From positions 289,233 to 353,232 of the forward strand of contig NZ_JACHBG010000006.1 of assembly GCF_014207095.1 (NCBI RefSeq): a DNA stretch of 64,000 bases, read 5' to 3'. This stretch comes from Martinezella lusitana. GTDB lineage: Bacteria > Pseudomonadota > Alphaproteobacteria > Rhizobiales > Rhizobiaceae. Below the pieces are notes generated by a model. The model was not told where the DNA came from. It was given only the letters and a program-made list of their open reading frames with translations, and searched no databases. The position numbers and the translations under genes were made by a program. Of the stretch, positions 17,706 through 28,039 are shown piece after piece; the stretch's first letter is position 1; the number at the start of each line of letters is the position of its first letter.

Positions 17706-18095
17706 TCAACGCATCGATTCTACCACCCGAAGCGTATCGGTGAACTGTTCGAACCGGCGGATCTTATCCTGCGCCACGCCCCAGACATGCACGACGCGAG
17801 CCTTGAATGGCTTGCCCGTCTGCTTGCTGGTGCCGGTATATTCGCCGATTGCGACCACGTCGTTGCCGGCGTCGAGGAGCCGTTCGAGCGTGAATGTATA
17901 GCCGTCAAATAGCTCGCCGAGCGCCTGAAAGACGTTCTTGAAGATCTCCTGCGGGCCGACATAGGTGCCGACGCAGGGAAAACCGTCCATCTCGGTCCAG
18001 TGGCAATCGGGCGCGATGTCGGCAAGCATGCCATCCATGTCGCGGCGGAGATTGGCGTCGTAATGCGCCTTCACAATTTCGAAAGCTGTTCGCAT
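17706..18095 (-). CDS. SnoaL/NTF2-like protein
   Basis: The 129-aa protein has the SnoaL-like cone fold pattern: AFEIVKAHYDANLRRDMDGMLADIAPDCHW, then GPQEIFKNVFQAL and VVAIGEYTGTSKQTGKPF. These small proteins act as isomerases, hydrolases or ligand carriers. ATG 18095 with AAGGAC upstream is preferred. A GTG at 18110 overlapping the MoaF-like stop is an alternative. It is the last gene of an SDR/MoaF-like/SnoaL operon. Its role is unknown; acting on the same substrate as its two neighbours is inferred. Confidence 0.75.
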   Translation of the reverse strand: MRTAFEIVKAHYDANLRRDMDGMLADIAPDCHWTEMDGFPCVGTYVGPQEIFKNVFQALGELFDGYTFTLERLLDAGNDVVAIGEYTGTSKQTGKPFKARVVHVWGVAQDKIRRFEQFTDTLRVVESMR

Positions 18096-18106
18096 CGTGC
18101 TGTCCT

Positions 18107-18886
18107 TCACACTGGTTCCTGACCGGGCAGATAGTAGGTCATCGAGGCCTTGCGGATGAACGCGCCGGCCGGGCTGTTCTGGATACGTCCGTCGCCAGTG
18201 ATGCCGAGGAACTTGCCTGTTGAACGCATGTCATTGAAATTGTAGAAGAACGTCGACGCGACCGCGATCTTGAATTCGCGGAAGGTGAAGATGTACTGGT
18301 TCTCGTCGAATTTGTAGGTGGTGGTCAGATCGACGTCGCCATGGCCGCGCTGAACGCCGACGAGGCATTGCCAGGCATAGCGCTGCGACGACAGGTACGT
18401 GTGCTCATAGACATGGTTGGGGCTGTAGGTGAAGTGTGCCCGGAGCCCGATCAGGTCGCGGCTCTCAGCCGGAGCCTGGCCGCTGACAACACCGCCTTCG
18501 ATGATGCCGGGACGGAAGATCTGTGCCACCTGCGGCTCGCCGACCGAATCTTTCAATTCGCGAACGATCGAGTAGATCGACAGGGCGCGACGCGTTTCGA
18601 CATTGAGGATCAGCGTTTCCGCTTCCTTCGAACGTCCGGCAAAAACGATCTCGACGAAATAGGTGTTCGGCGCGACTTCGATAACTTCGGCCTTATCCGT
18701 GGCGCTGTCCTTGCCGTCGGACCATTTGACGTGTTCCTTGCCAAAGGCAAGCTCGAGCTTGCGGCCGTCGTCGAAGGCGACCTTGTGCGACGAGCCGGCA
18801 AGGGCATCCGTCGCCGGCAGCCGGTTCGTGTCGATGCCATAGGCGAATTGATCGTAGGTTTTCCAATCTTTTGGATTCTGGTTCAT
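18107..18886 (-). CDS. MoaF-like protein (monoamine regulon type)
   Basis: The 259-aa protein resembles the MoaF family, with an N-terminal half (HKVAFDDGRKLELAFG) and a C-terminal half (HFTYSPNHVYEHTYLSSQRYAWQCLVG), both predicted all-beta, calycin-like barrels. MoaF was named from the monoamine (tyramine) regulon of Klebsiella; its activity is not firmly known, and despite its name it is not molybdenum-cofactor machinery. ATG 18886 has GGGGGAGG upstream, better than the ATG at 18913. Its place between an SDR and a SnoaL-like gene inside a hydroxyphenylacetate island fits aryl-amine or aryl-alkanol metabolism. Confidence 0.7.
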   Translation of the reverse strand: MNQNPKDWKTYDQFAYGIDTNRLPATDALAGSSHKVAFDDGRKLELAFGKEHVKWSDGKDSATDKAEVIEVAPNTYFVEIVFAGRSKEAETLILNVETRRALSIYSIVRELKDSVGEPQVAQIFRPGIIEGGVVSGQAPAESRDLIGLRAHFTYSPNHVYEHTYLSSQRYAWQCLVGVQRGHGDVDLTTTYKFDENQYIFTFREFKIAVASTFFYNFNDMRSTGKFLGITGDGRIQNSPAGAFIRKASMTYYLPGQEPV

Positions 18887-18902
18887 GCGCGTTTCCTCCC
18901 CC

Positions 18903-19691
18903 TTAATCCACAAATGCCAGCGTCGGCAGATCGACGGTGCCGGCGCCGCCGTCGACGGTCAGGACCGCGCCGTTGATCATCGAAGCCTCACCCGAAGCGA
19001 GGAAGCAGACGGCATTGGCGACGTCCTCGGCGGTCGCCGGCTGGCCGAGCGGCACGTCCTTGGTGACGAGCGCATAGGCTTCCTCGATGCTGTTCAGCTT
19101 GTACTTCTCGACGATGAATTCCATCTGCTCGTCAGCCATGGCGGTCGTGACCCAGCCGGGGCAAACGGTATTGGTGCGAACGCCCTTGCGGCCGTAGTCG
19201 CGCGCCAACGACTTTGCAAGGCCGATGCAGCCATGCTTCATGGTGACATAGCCCGCGGCATCCGGCCCGGCAAACAGCCCGGCGATCGAGGCGAGAACGA
19301 CGATATTGCCCTTGTTCTTGATGAGGTGGGGCAGGGATTCGCGCGCGCTGACGAATGCGGTGTTGAGGTTGAGACGAACGGCAAGATCCCATGTCTCGTC
19401 CGACATGCTGACCGTCGGTCCAACACCGTGGCCGCCGGCATTGGCGATCAGGATGTCGAGCCCGCCATAGGTCTCGACGACTTTTTCCACGGCAGCCTTC
19501 ATCGCGGCGCCATCGGCAGCATCGGCTGCAACGACAGTTGCGCCGATCTCTTCGGCAACGCTTCTAAGCGGCTCGGGACGGCGCCCGACGAGCGCGACAT
19601 TGCCGCCTTCCTGGCGGATGCGGCGCGCGACCGCTGCGCCGATACCCGTGCCGCCACCCGTAATCAGGGCCGTCTTGTTCTTGAAACGCAT
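18903..19691 (-). CDS. Short-chain dehydrogenase/reductase
   Basis: The 262-aa classical SDR has ITGGGTGIGAAVARR near residue 10, NAGGHG near residue 85, the catalytic pair in YVTMKHGCIGLAKSL and the C-terminal VDGGAGTVD. AAGAGGAGG precedes the ATG. It is the first gene of the SDR/MoaF-like/SnoaL operon, with 16 bp to the next start. The reaction is probably oxidation of a side-chain hydroxyl using NAD(P)+; the substrate is unknown. The 170-bp region upstream holds a terminator for hpaI and presumably this operon's promoter. Confidence 0.86.
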   Translation of the reverse strand: MRFKNKTALITGGGTGIGAAVARRIRQEGGNVALVGRRPEPLRSVAEEIGATVVAADAADGAAMKAAVEKVVETYGGLDILIANAGGHGVGPTVSMSDETWDLAVRLNLNTAFVSARESLPHLIKNKGNIVVLASIAGLFAGPDAAGYVTMKHGCIGLAKSLARDYGRKGVRTNTVCPGWVTTAMADEQMEFIVEKYKLNSIEEAYALVTKDVPLGQPATAEDVANAVCFLASGEASMINGAVLTVDGGAGTVDLPTLAFVD

Positions 19692-19824
19692 GTTTCCTCC
19701 TCTTGGATTTCTTGAGCATCATGGCCGATGCGTTCGCAGGCGTCGCGTCCAGCTGTGCAGTCCGTTTTGACTGAGCGTGCACAACGCGTTCAATCGCGCG
19801 GCTCCTCCACCGCATGATTGGCAA

Positions 19825-19852
19825 ACGCCCCTCGCTGGTCTGCGAGAGGCGT
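19825..19852 (-). terminator. Terminator after hpaI
   Basis: On the minus strand ACGCCTCTCGC pairs with GCGAGGGGCGT (one mismatch) round a six-base loop, followed by TTTG. It lies 10 bases downstream of the hpaI stop and ends the gabD-hpaGHI transcript. Confidence 0.65.
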
Positions 19853-19861
19853 CTGCGGAGA

Positions 19862-20668
19862 TCAGTAAACCTTCGCGTCAGCAGGCGGTTTTGCAGCTTC
19901 AGCGTTCTTGAAATCATCCAGAAGCTTGGTGGTGGCATTGGCGAGAAGCGTCACATCATTGCCGATCGCCACGAAGGTCGCACCAAGTTCGAGATAGCGC
20001 TTGGCCAGCGAGAGGTCGCCGATCAGGATGCCGGCGGCCTTGCCATGCGCCTGAATTTTCGCAAGCGCCTTTTCGACCTCCGCCTGCACTTCCGGCGCGC
20101 CCGGCCCACCGAGATAGCCCATGTCGGCAGCGAGATCGGCGGGGCCGATAAAGACGCCGTCAACGCCTTCAGTCGAGGCTATGGCATCGAGCGCTTCGAG
20201 TCCCGCACGGCTTTCCACCTGCAGGAGCAGACAAATCTCGTCATTGGCCGTCGGCAGGTAGTCAGGGATGCGATTGAAGGCGGAGGCGCGGGCAAGGGCC
20301 GCACCGACGCCGCGCACGCCATGGGGCGGATATCTGACAGCCTTGACCATGGTCTCGGCCATTTCCCTACTGTCGACCATCGGGATGAGCAGGGTCTGAG
20401 CGCCGATGTCGAGCATCTGCTTGATGATCCAGGTCTCGCCGATTGGCGGACGGATGATCGCGTGGCTCGCCGTGCCCTTCATCGCCTGCAGTTGCGAGAC
20501 GAGGAGCGGCACGTCGTTCGGCGCATGCTCGGCGTCGAGCAGCAGCCAATCGTAACCCGCGCCCGCTGAGATTTCGACCGTGTACGCATTGGCGAGGGCC
20601 TGCCAGAGGCCGATCTGCGCCCGCCCTTCCTTCAATGCCTGTTTAAAGAGGTTCTTGGGCGCGGGCAT
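19862..20668 (-). CDS. hpaI: 4-hydroxy-2-oxoheptanedioate aldolase HpaI
   Basis: The 268-aa class II aldolase of the HpcH/HpaI family opens with KNLFKQALKEGRAQIGLW. It has the catalytic-base motif LDAEHAPND (His about residue 46), IIRPPIGE with the active-site Arg, and metal-ligand regions QVESRAGLEALDAI and GPADLAADMG. It cleaves 4-hydroxy-2-oxoheptanedioate to pyruvate and succinic semialdehyde, the last step of homoprotocatechuate degradation. It follows hpaH by 11 bp and ends the operon. The length equals that of E. coli HpaI. Confidence 0.93.
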   Translation of the reverse strand: MPAPKNLFKQALKEGRAQIGLWQALANAYTVEISAGAGYDWLLLDAEHAPNDVPLLVSQLQAMKGTASHAIIRPPIGETWIIKQMLDIGAQTLLIPMVDSREMAETMVKAVRYPPHGVRGVGAALARASAFNRIPDYLPTANDEICLLLQVESRAGLEALDAIASTEGVDGVFIGPADLAADMGYLGGPGAPEVQAEVEKALAKIQAHGKAAGILIGDLSLAKRYLELGATFVAIGNDVTLLANATTKLLDDFKNAEAAKPPADAKVY

Positions 20669-20679
20669 GTCTTACTCCA

Positions 20680-21483
20680 TTATGCAAAGAACAGGCTGAC
20701 CGATCCGTAAGGACCGAAATCGGCAGTGATCGTATCGCCGTGCCGCGCCTCGATCGGGCGGATAAACGAACCGGCAAGAACGATCTGACCGGATTCGATA
20801 CCGTCGCCATATTGCGACAGGCGATTGGCAAGCCAGGCGATGCCGCGTGCAGGCTGGTTCAGAACGCCGGCGCCAAGGCCGGTTTCCTCGACTTCGGCGT
20901 TGCGGCTGACGATCGCGCCCATCCAGCGCATGTCGATCTGATCGGGTCGCACCGCGCGGCCGCCGGTGACGATGCCCGCATTGGCGGCATTGTCGGAGAT
21001 GGTATCGACGATAGTGCGCGCCTTCTTCGTCTCGGGGTCGACCCGGAGGATGCGGGTGTCCAGGATCTCAAGAGCGGGGGTCACGTAGTCGGTGGCGTTC
21101 AGCACATCGAAGATCGAGACGTTCGGCCCCTTGAGCGGCGCCTTCATGACGAAGGCGATTTCGGCCTCGATGCGCGGCTGGATAAAGCGGTCGGCCGGCA
21201 CGGTCGCGCCGTCCTCGAAGATCATGTCGTCGAAGAGCACGCCGGAATCCGGAATGTTGATGTTGAGGGCATACTGCATTGCCTTCGACGTCAGCCCGAT
21301 CTTCCAGCCGATCGGCTTGCGGCCAGCGGCGATCTTCTTCTTCACCCAGGCGCTCTGGACGGCATAAGAGTCGTCCATGGTCATCTGCGGATGCTTCAGC
21401 GACAGGAGCCCGGTCTGGACGCGCGTCCGCTCAGCCTGGTCGAGGCTTTCTGCCGCGGCCTGGATTTCATCTTGCGACAGCAT
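20680..21483 (-). CDS. hpaH: 2-oxo-hept-4-ene-1,7-dioate hydratase HpaH
   Basis: The 267-aa protein is a FAH-superfamily hydratase of the MhpD/HpaH type, with [20 protein letters not shown] near residue 60 and [15 protein letters not shown] holding the metal-binding Glu residues. It adds water to 2-oxohept-4-enedioate, giving the substrate of HpaI. Its start overlaps the stop of the FAH gene upstream by one base. The length equals E. coli HpaH (267 aa), and the order G-H-I is preserved. Confidence 0.93.
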   Translation of the reverse strand: MLSQDEIQAAAESLDQAERTRVQTGLLSLKHPQMTMDDSYAVQSAWVKKKIAAGRKPIGWKIGLTSKAMQYALNINIPDSGVLFDDMIFEDGATVPADRFIQPRIEAEIAFVMKAPLKGPNVSIFDVLNATDYVTPALEILDTRILRVDPETKKARTIVDTISDNAANAGIVTGGRAVRPDQIDMRWMGAIVSRNAEVEETGLGAGVLNQPARGIAWLANRLSQYGDGIESGQIVLAGSFIRPIEARHGDTITADFGPYGSVSLFFA

Positions 21484-22355
21484 CAGAGCACCTCGTCGGC
21501 GATGGTGTTTTTCAGGATGCCGAGGCCATCTGCCTCGACTTCGACGACATCTCCCGGCTTCAGCCAGATCGGCGGGTCGAAGCGGGCGCCGGCGCCGGTC
21601 GGCGTGCCTGTCACGATGACGTCGCCGGGAACGAGCGTGGTGAAGGTGGAGATGTAGTTGATGATCTTGCGGAAGGAGAAGATCATCCGGCTGGTGCGGT
21701 CGATCTGGCGCACCTCGCCGTTGACGCGGGTCTTAAGCTCAATGTCGTCGAGCTGGGCGGCATCGGTGAAGGGGATCAGCCAGGGGCCGATCGAGCCTGT
21801 ATTGTCGAAGTTCTTGCCCTGGGTAACGTTGAACTTTGCGTGCCGCACCCAGTCACGGATCGTGCCTTCGTTGCAAAGCGAAAGAGCCGCGATATGCGAG
21901 AAGGCATCGGCTTCGGCGATCCGTCGGCCACCCTTGCCGATGACAATGACGATCTCGCCTTCGTAGTCGAGCTGAGGGCTTTCCGGCGGCCGGATCAGCG
22001 GCTGGCCGTTGCCGGTGAACGAGCGCGGAAAGCGGATGAAGAGAGAGGGGTTGGAAGGGGCAGCCTGCCCATCCTTGTACTCCTCGTTGCGGTCGGGGAA
22101 GTTGACCCCGACGCAAATGATCTTTTCCGGCGACGGAATGGGAATTTCGAAGCGGATGTCGTCCAGTGCGAAATCCGGCTTCAACGTCTTGGCTTCCTCT
22201 GCGAGCTGAACGAGGCGACCGGCCTCGATCACCTCACGCAGTGTTGGCCATGTCGCGCCGTGGCGGGCGGAGAGGTCGACGACACCGCCGTCGACCGCAA
22301 GCCCGTAACCATGACGGCCGTTTCTCGAAAAGGACAGGAATCTTGGATGGGTCAT
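21483..22355 (-). CDS. hpaG: HpaG-like fumarylacetoacetate hydrolase-family decarboxylase/isomerase
   Basis: The 290-aa single FAH domain has KIICVGVNFPDR, the metal-binding LDYEGEIVIVIGKGGRRI, and the C-terminal TGTPTGAGARFDPPIWLKPGDVV, where catalytic and metal residues lie. In this pathway a FAH protein decarboxylates 5-oxopent-3-ene-1,2,5-tricarboxylate. E. coli HpaG is a fused two-domain protein of about 430 aa, while this is one domain, as in many proteobacteria. Activity as HpaG is inferred from position next to hpaH/hpaI; an acylpyruvase-like activity cannot be excluded. Confidence 0.8.
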   Translation of the reverse strand: MTHPRFLSFSRNGRHGYGLAVDGGVVDLSARHGATWPTLREVIEAGRLVQLAEEAKTLKPDFALDDIRFEIPIPSPEKIICVGVNFPDRNEEYKDGQAAPSNPSLFIRFPRSFTGNGQPLIRPPESPQLDYEGEIVIVIGKGGRRIAEADAFSHIAALSLCNEGTIRDWVRHAKFNVTQGKNFDNTGSIGPWLIPFTDAAQLDDIELKTRVNGEVRQIDRTSRMIFSFRKIINYISTFTTLVPGDVIVTGTPTGAGARFDPPIWLKPGDVVEVEADGLGILKNTIADEVL

Positions 22356-22378
22356 GCTTTCATGGCCTTGTTTTGACC

Positions 22379-23833
22379 TCAGACGACGCCGCCGAGGCAG
22401 ACATATTTGATTTCGGTGAATTCCTCGATGCCGTAGCGCGAGCCCTCGCGGCCAAGGCCGGAGAGCTTGACGCCACCGAAGGGGGCTTCGGCCGTCGAGA
22501 TCAGGCCGGTATTGACGCCGACCATGCCGTATTCCAGGGCTTCGGCAACGCGGAATACGCGGGCGAGATCCTTGGCATAAAAGTAGGAGGCAAGGCCAAA
22601 CTCGGTGTCATTGGCCTGAACGATGACATCGGCCTCATCCTTGAAGCGGAAGAGGGGAGCCACCGGTCCGAAGGTCTCTTCTTTCGCCACAGCCATGGCA
22701 GGCGTGACGTCGGCGAGTACCGTCGCTTCATAGAAGCGTCCGCCGAGCTGATGGCGATGACCGCCGGCAACGATGCGACCGCCCTTGGAAAGAGCGTCGG
22801 CGACATGCTCCTCGACCTTGTTGAGAGCCGCTTCATCGATCAGAGGTCCGAGATTGATGCCCTCGTCAAAACCGTTGCCGGTCTTCAGCGAACCCACAGC
22901 CTTGGCAAGCTTTTCGGCAAAGGCATCATAGACGCCGTCCTGCACGTAGAGACGGTTGGCACAGACGCAGGTCTGACCGTTGTTGCGGAACTTGGCAATC
23001 AGCGCGCCTTCGACAGCAGCATCGAGATCGGCATCGTCGAACACGATGAAGGGCGCATTGCCTCCTAGCTCAAGGCCGAGTTTCTTGATGGTCGGCGCGC
23101 TCTGCTTGTAGAGTTCCGCACCGACTTCGGTCGAGCCGGTGAAGGTGAGCTTGCGCACGACCGGGCTTGCGGTCATCTCGGCGCCGATGGCGCGGGCCGA
23201 TCCGGTGATGACGCTGAACAGTCCCTTGGGCAGGCCGGCACGCTCGGCGAGGATCGCAAGGGCGATTGCCGAGAACGGCGTCTGGGACGCGGGTTTCAGG
23301 ACCATGGCGCAGCCAGCGGCAAAAGCCGGGCCAGCCTTGCGGGTGATCATCGCATTCGGGAAATTCCAGGGGGTGATGGCCGCGACGACGCCGATCGGCT
23401 GCTTCATGACAAGGATGCGCTTGTCCTTCTGATGGCCGGGGATGATGTCGCCATAGACGCGGCGGCCTTCTTCGGCAAACCATTCGATGAAGCTTGCGCC
23501 ATAGGCAATTTCGCCCTTGGCTTCGGGCAGGGGCTTACCCTGTTCGGCTGTCAGGATGCGTCCGAGATCATCCTGGTTTTCCATCATCAGCTCGAACCAG
23601 CGCCGCAGAATGCCGGAACGCTCCTTGGCGGTGCGGGCGGCCCATTCCTTCTGGGTCACCTCGGCTGCAGCAATCGCTTTCTTCGTCTCGGCAGCGCCCA
23701 GATTGGGAACCAGGCCGATGATCTCGCCTGTTGCCGGATTGTCGACCTTGATCGCGTTTGCGGGATCGGCTTCGATCCACTCGCCGCCGACCAATGCCGC
23801 CTGCCGGAACAACGTTGCGTCCTTCAATTTCAT
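22379..23833 (-). CDS. gabD: Succinate-semialdehyde dehydrogenase
   Basis: The 484-aa ALDH is of the GabD class: VGGEWIEADPANAIKVDNPATGE at the start in pieces typical of GabD, AAITPWNFPNAMI, LELGGNAPF, the catalytic NNGQTCVCANR (Cys about residue 288), and GLISTAEAPFGGVK near the end. It oxidises succinic semialdehyde, the HpaI product, to succinate for the TCA cycle. It stands first in the gabD-hpaG-hpaH-hpaI operon, directly after a terminator. Its position supplies the missing step of the pathway. Confidence 0.9.
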   Translation of the reverse strand: MKLKDATLFRQAALVGGEWIEADPANAIKVDNPATGEIIGLVPNLGAAETKKAIAAAEVTQKEWAARTAKERSGILRRWFELMMENQDDLGRILTAEQGKPLPEAKGEIAYGASFIEWFAEEGRRVYGDIIPGHQKDKRILVMKQPIGVVAAITPWNFPNAMITRKAGPAFAAGCAMVLKPASQTPFSAIALAILAERAGLPKGLFSVITGSARAIGAEMTASPVVRKLTFTGSTEVGAELYKQSAPTIKKLGLELGGNAPFIVFDDADLDAAVEGALIAKFRNNGQTCVCANRLYVQDGVYDAFAEKLAKAVGSLKTGNGFDEGINLGPLIDEAALNKVEEHVADALSKGGRIVAGGHRHQLGGRFYEATVLADVTPAMAVAKEETFGPVAPLFRFKDEADVIVQANDTEFGLASYFYAKDLARVFRVAEALEYGMVGVNTGLISTAEAPFGGVKLSGLGREGSRYGIEEFTEIKYVCLGGVV

Positions 23834-23862
23834 GACTATCTCCTCGCCTGGATAACGTTGAA

Positions 23863-23888
23863 AAGAGCGGGCGTTTTCGCCCGCTCTT
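23863..23888 (-). terminator. Terminator between hpaD and the gabD-hpaGHI operon
   Basis: AAGAGCGGGCG (23863-23873) and CGCCCGCTCTT (23878-23888) form a perfect 11-bp stem with a four-base loop. On the minus strand it is followed by TTTC. It lies 11 bases after the hpaD stop. Confidence 0.8.
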
Positions 23889-23899
23889 GAGGGTAACGC

Positions 23900-24880
23900 T
23901 TAAGGCGCGATAATCGGCTGTGCCTTCAGTTCCGGTTCCGCGACTTCTGCGCCAGCGAACAGGCTACCATGTTCGAACCAGGATTTGGGAGCGGGTGCGC
24001 CCCAAAGTGTCTGGCGCTGCGGATCCTTGAGGTCCCACTTGATCGGCTCCAGATCGGGATCGACGGTCTGATAGTCCGAGCAGTAGATTTCGATGCGGTG
24101 GCCATCCGGATCGAGGACGTAGAGGAAGAAGGCATTCGAGATGCCGTGGCGTCCCGGGCCGCGCTCGATATTGCTGACCCAGCCGGTGGTTGCCATCAGG
24201 TCGAGAAGGTCGATGATGTTGAGCGGCGTCGGAACCCAGAAGGCGGTGTGGTGCAGGCGCGGGCCGCGACCATTGGTGAAGGCGATGTCGTGGACGCCGC
24301 CCTTGCGGTGCGTCCAGGCAGCCCAGAGACGACCGGTTTCGGCATCCTCGGTATATTCCGTGACGCGGAAGCCGAGTTCGTTATAGAAAGCCACGCTTTC
24401 ATCGACATTGGTCGAGTAGCAGTTGAAGTGGTCGATGCGCAGCGGCTTGACGCCCTTGTAGAGCGCATATTTCTGATGGATCGGCGGCAGGCGATCCATC
24501 TTCGAGTAGAACTCAAGCGGGATGCCATGCGGGTCGCGGGTGCGGAAGGTCCGCGCCTGGTAAGGGCGCTCGACCCATTCCACCGGCAGGCCCTTGCCCT
24601 TGAAGAAGTGAGCGGCCTTGTCGAGATCCTCGTCGCCGAAGACCTTGAAGCCGAGGTCGCGAGCTTCCGCCTTGTCGGACTTGCGCAGGACGATGCAGTG
24701 ATGGCCGCGCTCTTCGAGTGCCCGCAGGTAGATGGTGTCGGCCGTCTCATCCGTCACCTGCAGGCCGAGTGTGTCGACATAGAAGGAGCGCGACTTGGCA
24801 AGGTCGGTAACGCCGAATTCGACATGGCTGAGGCGCACGATGTTGAAGGGCGGATAGAGATTTGGTTTTGGCAGGGGCAT
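23900..24880 (-). CDS. hpaD: 3,4-dihydroxyphenylacetate 2,3-dioxygenase HpaD
   Basis: The 326-aa type I extradiol dioxygenase (vicinal oxygen chelate fold) has two repeated modules. The N-terminal one begins VRLSHVEFGVTDLAKSRSFY. The catalytic one begins LRIDHFNCYSTNVDESVAFY, with metal ligands in RIDHFN, LHHTAFW and IEIYCSDY. It opens homoprotocatechuate to 5-carboxymethyl-2-hydroxymuconate semialdehyde. ATG 24880 has GAGGAGG upstream and is preferred over 24901. An intergenic mosaic repeat separates it from hpaE. Confidence 0.92.
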   Translation of the reverse strand: MPLPKPNLYPPFNIVRLSHVEFGVTDLAKSRSFYVDTLGLQVTDETADTIYLRALEERGHHCIVLRKSDKAEARDLGFKVFGDEDLDKAAHFFKGKGLPVEWVERPYQARTFRTRDPHGIPLEFYSKMDRLPPIHQKYALYKGVKPLRIDHFNCYSTNVDESVAFYNELGFRVTEYTEDAETGRLWAAWTHRKGGVHDIAFTNGRGPRLHHTAFWVPTPLNIIDLLDLMATTGWVSNIERGPGRHGISNAFFLYVLDPDGHRIEIYCSDYQTVDPDLEPIKWDLKDPQRQTLWGAPAPKSWFEHGSLFAGAEVAEPELKAQPIIAP

Positions 24881-24895
24881 GTGTTCCTCCTCTTG

Positions 24896-24996
24896 GAGCA
24901 ATTTCCAGGAAAAGTGCGAAGCGGTTTTCCGTCCGGAATTGCGTTAAACGAAAAGTTCGAGCGGTTCCGCGCTTCCTCGAAAAGCTGAACCGCTCT
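24896..24996 (+). repeat. Rhizobial intergenic mosaic-type repeat, copy 1
   Basis: Between hpaE and hpaD the segment from GAGCAATTTCCAGGAAAAG to CTGAACCGCTC has two imperfect palindromic parts. It contains the hallmark GCGGTTTTCCGTCCGGAATT. The second, diverged copy in opposite orientation lies at 36701-36796. Such elements (RIME-like) are common in Rhizobium and Agrobacterium intergenic regions. It could fold into stem-loops within the hpaFED transcript. Confidence 0.65.
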
Positions 24997-25012
24997 AATG
25001 CGTATTGTCGGC

Positions 25013-26530
<1,518 letters not shown>

Positions 26531-26572
26531 CGTCTATTTCCTTGATGTTATCTCGTCCCTAGGCGGGCGTGG

Positions 26573-26959
26573 TCACTTGCCGCGAAGCCGCGGATGAATG
26601 GCGTTCTTTTTCCAGCTGAGTTCCGCATCGATCTCGCGAATTTCCAGCGAGAGCGCGAAATGCGGCGTCTCGAAGAGAGGGCTTAGAACCTCGGTTGCCG
26701 CCGCAAAGATCGCCTCGCCGGTCCGCTTCTTTTCATCAGCCGTGCGACCCTTGCCGATGCGGAAATTCAGATCGACAAAGGCGTTCTCCGGCAGCTTGTC
26801 TGCAATTGCGTAGTGATCGGCGCGGAAGGCGCGAACGCGCACGGCCCCGATCTCGAAAAGACCGGTTTCCAGCACGGTCTTCAGTAGTCGTTCGCAAAGC
26901 GCGTCGATATCGGCGCGGCCTTCCAGATTGGCCGAATACTCGATGGCGAGATGTGGCAT
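26573..26959 (-). CDS. hpaF: 5-carboxymethyl-2-hydroxymuconate delta-isomerase HpaF
   Basis: The 128-aa protein opens MPHLAIEYSANLEGRAD, giving the catalytic N-terminal proline of the tautomerase superfamily (CHMI). The length matches E. coli HpaF (126 aa). It ketonises 5-carboxymethyl-2-hydroxymuconate before decarboxylation. It is the first gene of the hpaFED operon. Upstream, at 26984-26995, lies a palindromic operator-like TTAACACGTTAA, consistent with HpaR control. Confidence 0.92.
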   Translation of the reverse strand: MPHLAIEYSANLEGRADIDALCERLLKTVLETGLFEIGAVRVRAFRADHYAIADKLPENAFVDLNFRIGKGRTADEKKRTGEAIFAAATEVLSPLFETPHFALSLEIREIDAELSWKKNAIHPRLRGK

Positions 26960-26983
26960 GCGTCCTCCCGATCTCTTATTTAC

Positions 26984-26995
26984 TTAACACGTTAA
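26984..26995 (-). promoter_or_regulatory. Candidate HpaR operator upstream of hpaF (site B)
   Basis: TTAACACGTTAA has TTAAC/GTTAA arms round two bases, 25 bases upstream of hpaF. Read on the minus strand, ATTAACGTGTTAAGTA is nearly identical to the sequence at 7100-7115 beside hpaR. Repression of hpaFED by HpaR is inferred. Confidence 0.6.
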
Positions 26996-27012
26996 TAAAT
27001 TTCCGAGAGAAG

Positions 27013-28032
27013 TCAAGCGATGCTGTTCAGCTTTCTTGCCATCTCCAGACTTTCGTTGACGTAGCGAGCAAGGCGCGGGGCGGCGTTCGGAATCTCGGGC
27101 CGCTCGGCGAGCCATCCGATGTAGGTGAGGCTGCGCAGAACCATGAAGAGCGGAAGGAATTCGAGCGCTGCGTCGGAAAGCTCACGCTGGCTCCGATAGC
27201 CCGAAATCAGCGCGTTTTCGATGTCCGGATAGGCGGATTCGTTGCGATTCTTCAGCAAGGCCGTTGCAAGATCGAAAAGACGGAAACCATATCCCGCATC
27301 GTCGAAATCGATGAAGGCAACGTCGCTTTCGTTGTCCGTGAGGAAGATGTTCTCACGCACAAGATCGGCATGGATCAGGCCATAATCGAGGCCACGTTCC
27401 TGCGCCTTTGCGAGCGCTTGGCGCAATTGGCCTCGCAATGCCGTCAGCGCTTCGGCATCGTCCTTCGGGAGGCCCAGGCAATCCCAGAAGCGTCCCCACA
27501 AGGGCTTTTCGCCAACGAGGCCTTCCACATCCCAGGCCGGGCGTCGAAAACGCTCGGGCGGTGCCCATGCATCGGCGAGATTATGCATGGTCGCCATGGA
27601 GCGGCCGACGCAGTAGAATATCTGCGCCTGCTTTTCGGCTGACTGTGCCAGCGGCGTGCCGCTCTGGCCGAGCGGTGAACCCTCGATCCAACTGACGACG
27701 TCGGCGTGCTGCTCGGAAAATTGCCGGTTGGCCGGGAGCCGAACGAGGCTTTGCCTGTCGCTTGTAGGAACAGGGCTCGGCACGTTGAGGTCGCCGAGCC
27801 GCAGCGCGGCCATCAGGTGCAGTTCCGAGCGCAGGCTCGTTTCGTCGTGATAGCCTGGACGATGTAGCCGAAGGGCGGCATATTGTCCGTCGTCGAGAGT
27901 GATGCGGAAGACGGCATTCTCCCGATATTTCATCAGCACCGGTTCATCGGCCTGAACTGACCAATGGTCGAGCGCCTCCAGTGCGCGCTTCTGCAGGGCG
28001 TCCCGGACGGCTTGTGGCAACTCGTCAACCAT
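27013..28032 (-). CDS. APH-fold kinase (amino-alcohol/homoserine kinase-like)
   Basis: The 339-aa aminoglycoside-phosphotransferase-fold kinase has the Brenner motif HADLVREN (His221, Asp223, Asn228) and the metal-binding FIDFDDAG (Asp242, Asp244). An ATP-site RLHRP strand near residue 55 has Arg where Lys is common. Family members phosphorylate hydroxyls of amino alcohols, hydroxylysine, choline or homoserine. It lies 7 bases after the phospho-lyase-like class III PLP enzyme. Animals pair hydroxylysine kinase with a phospho-lyase of this same family. A similar O-phosphorylation/elimination sequence is therefore inferred. ATG 28032 with GTGAGG upstream is preferred over the start at 28089 inside the neighbour. 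Confidence 0.8.
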   Translation of the reverse strand: MVDELPQAVRDALQKRALEALDHWSVQADEPVLMKYRENAVFRITLDDGQYAALRLHRPGYHDETSLRSELHLMAALRLGDLNVPSPVPTSDRQSLVRLPANRQFSEQHADVVSWIEGSPLGQSGTPLAQSAEKQAQIFYCVGRSMATMHNLADAWAPPERFRRPAWDVEGLVGEKPLWGRFWDCLGLPKDDAEALTALRGQLRQALAKAQERGLDYGLIHADLVRENIFLTDNESDVAFIDFDDAGYGFRLFDLATALLKNRNESAYPDIENALISGYRSQRELSDAALEFLPLFMVLRSLTYIGWLAERPEIPNAAPRLARYVNESLEMARKLNSIA

Positions 28033-28039
28033 ATCAGCC

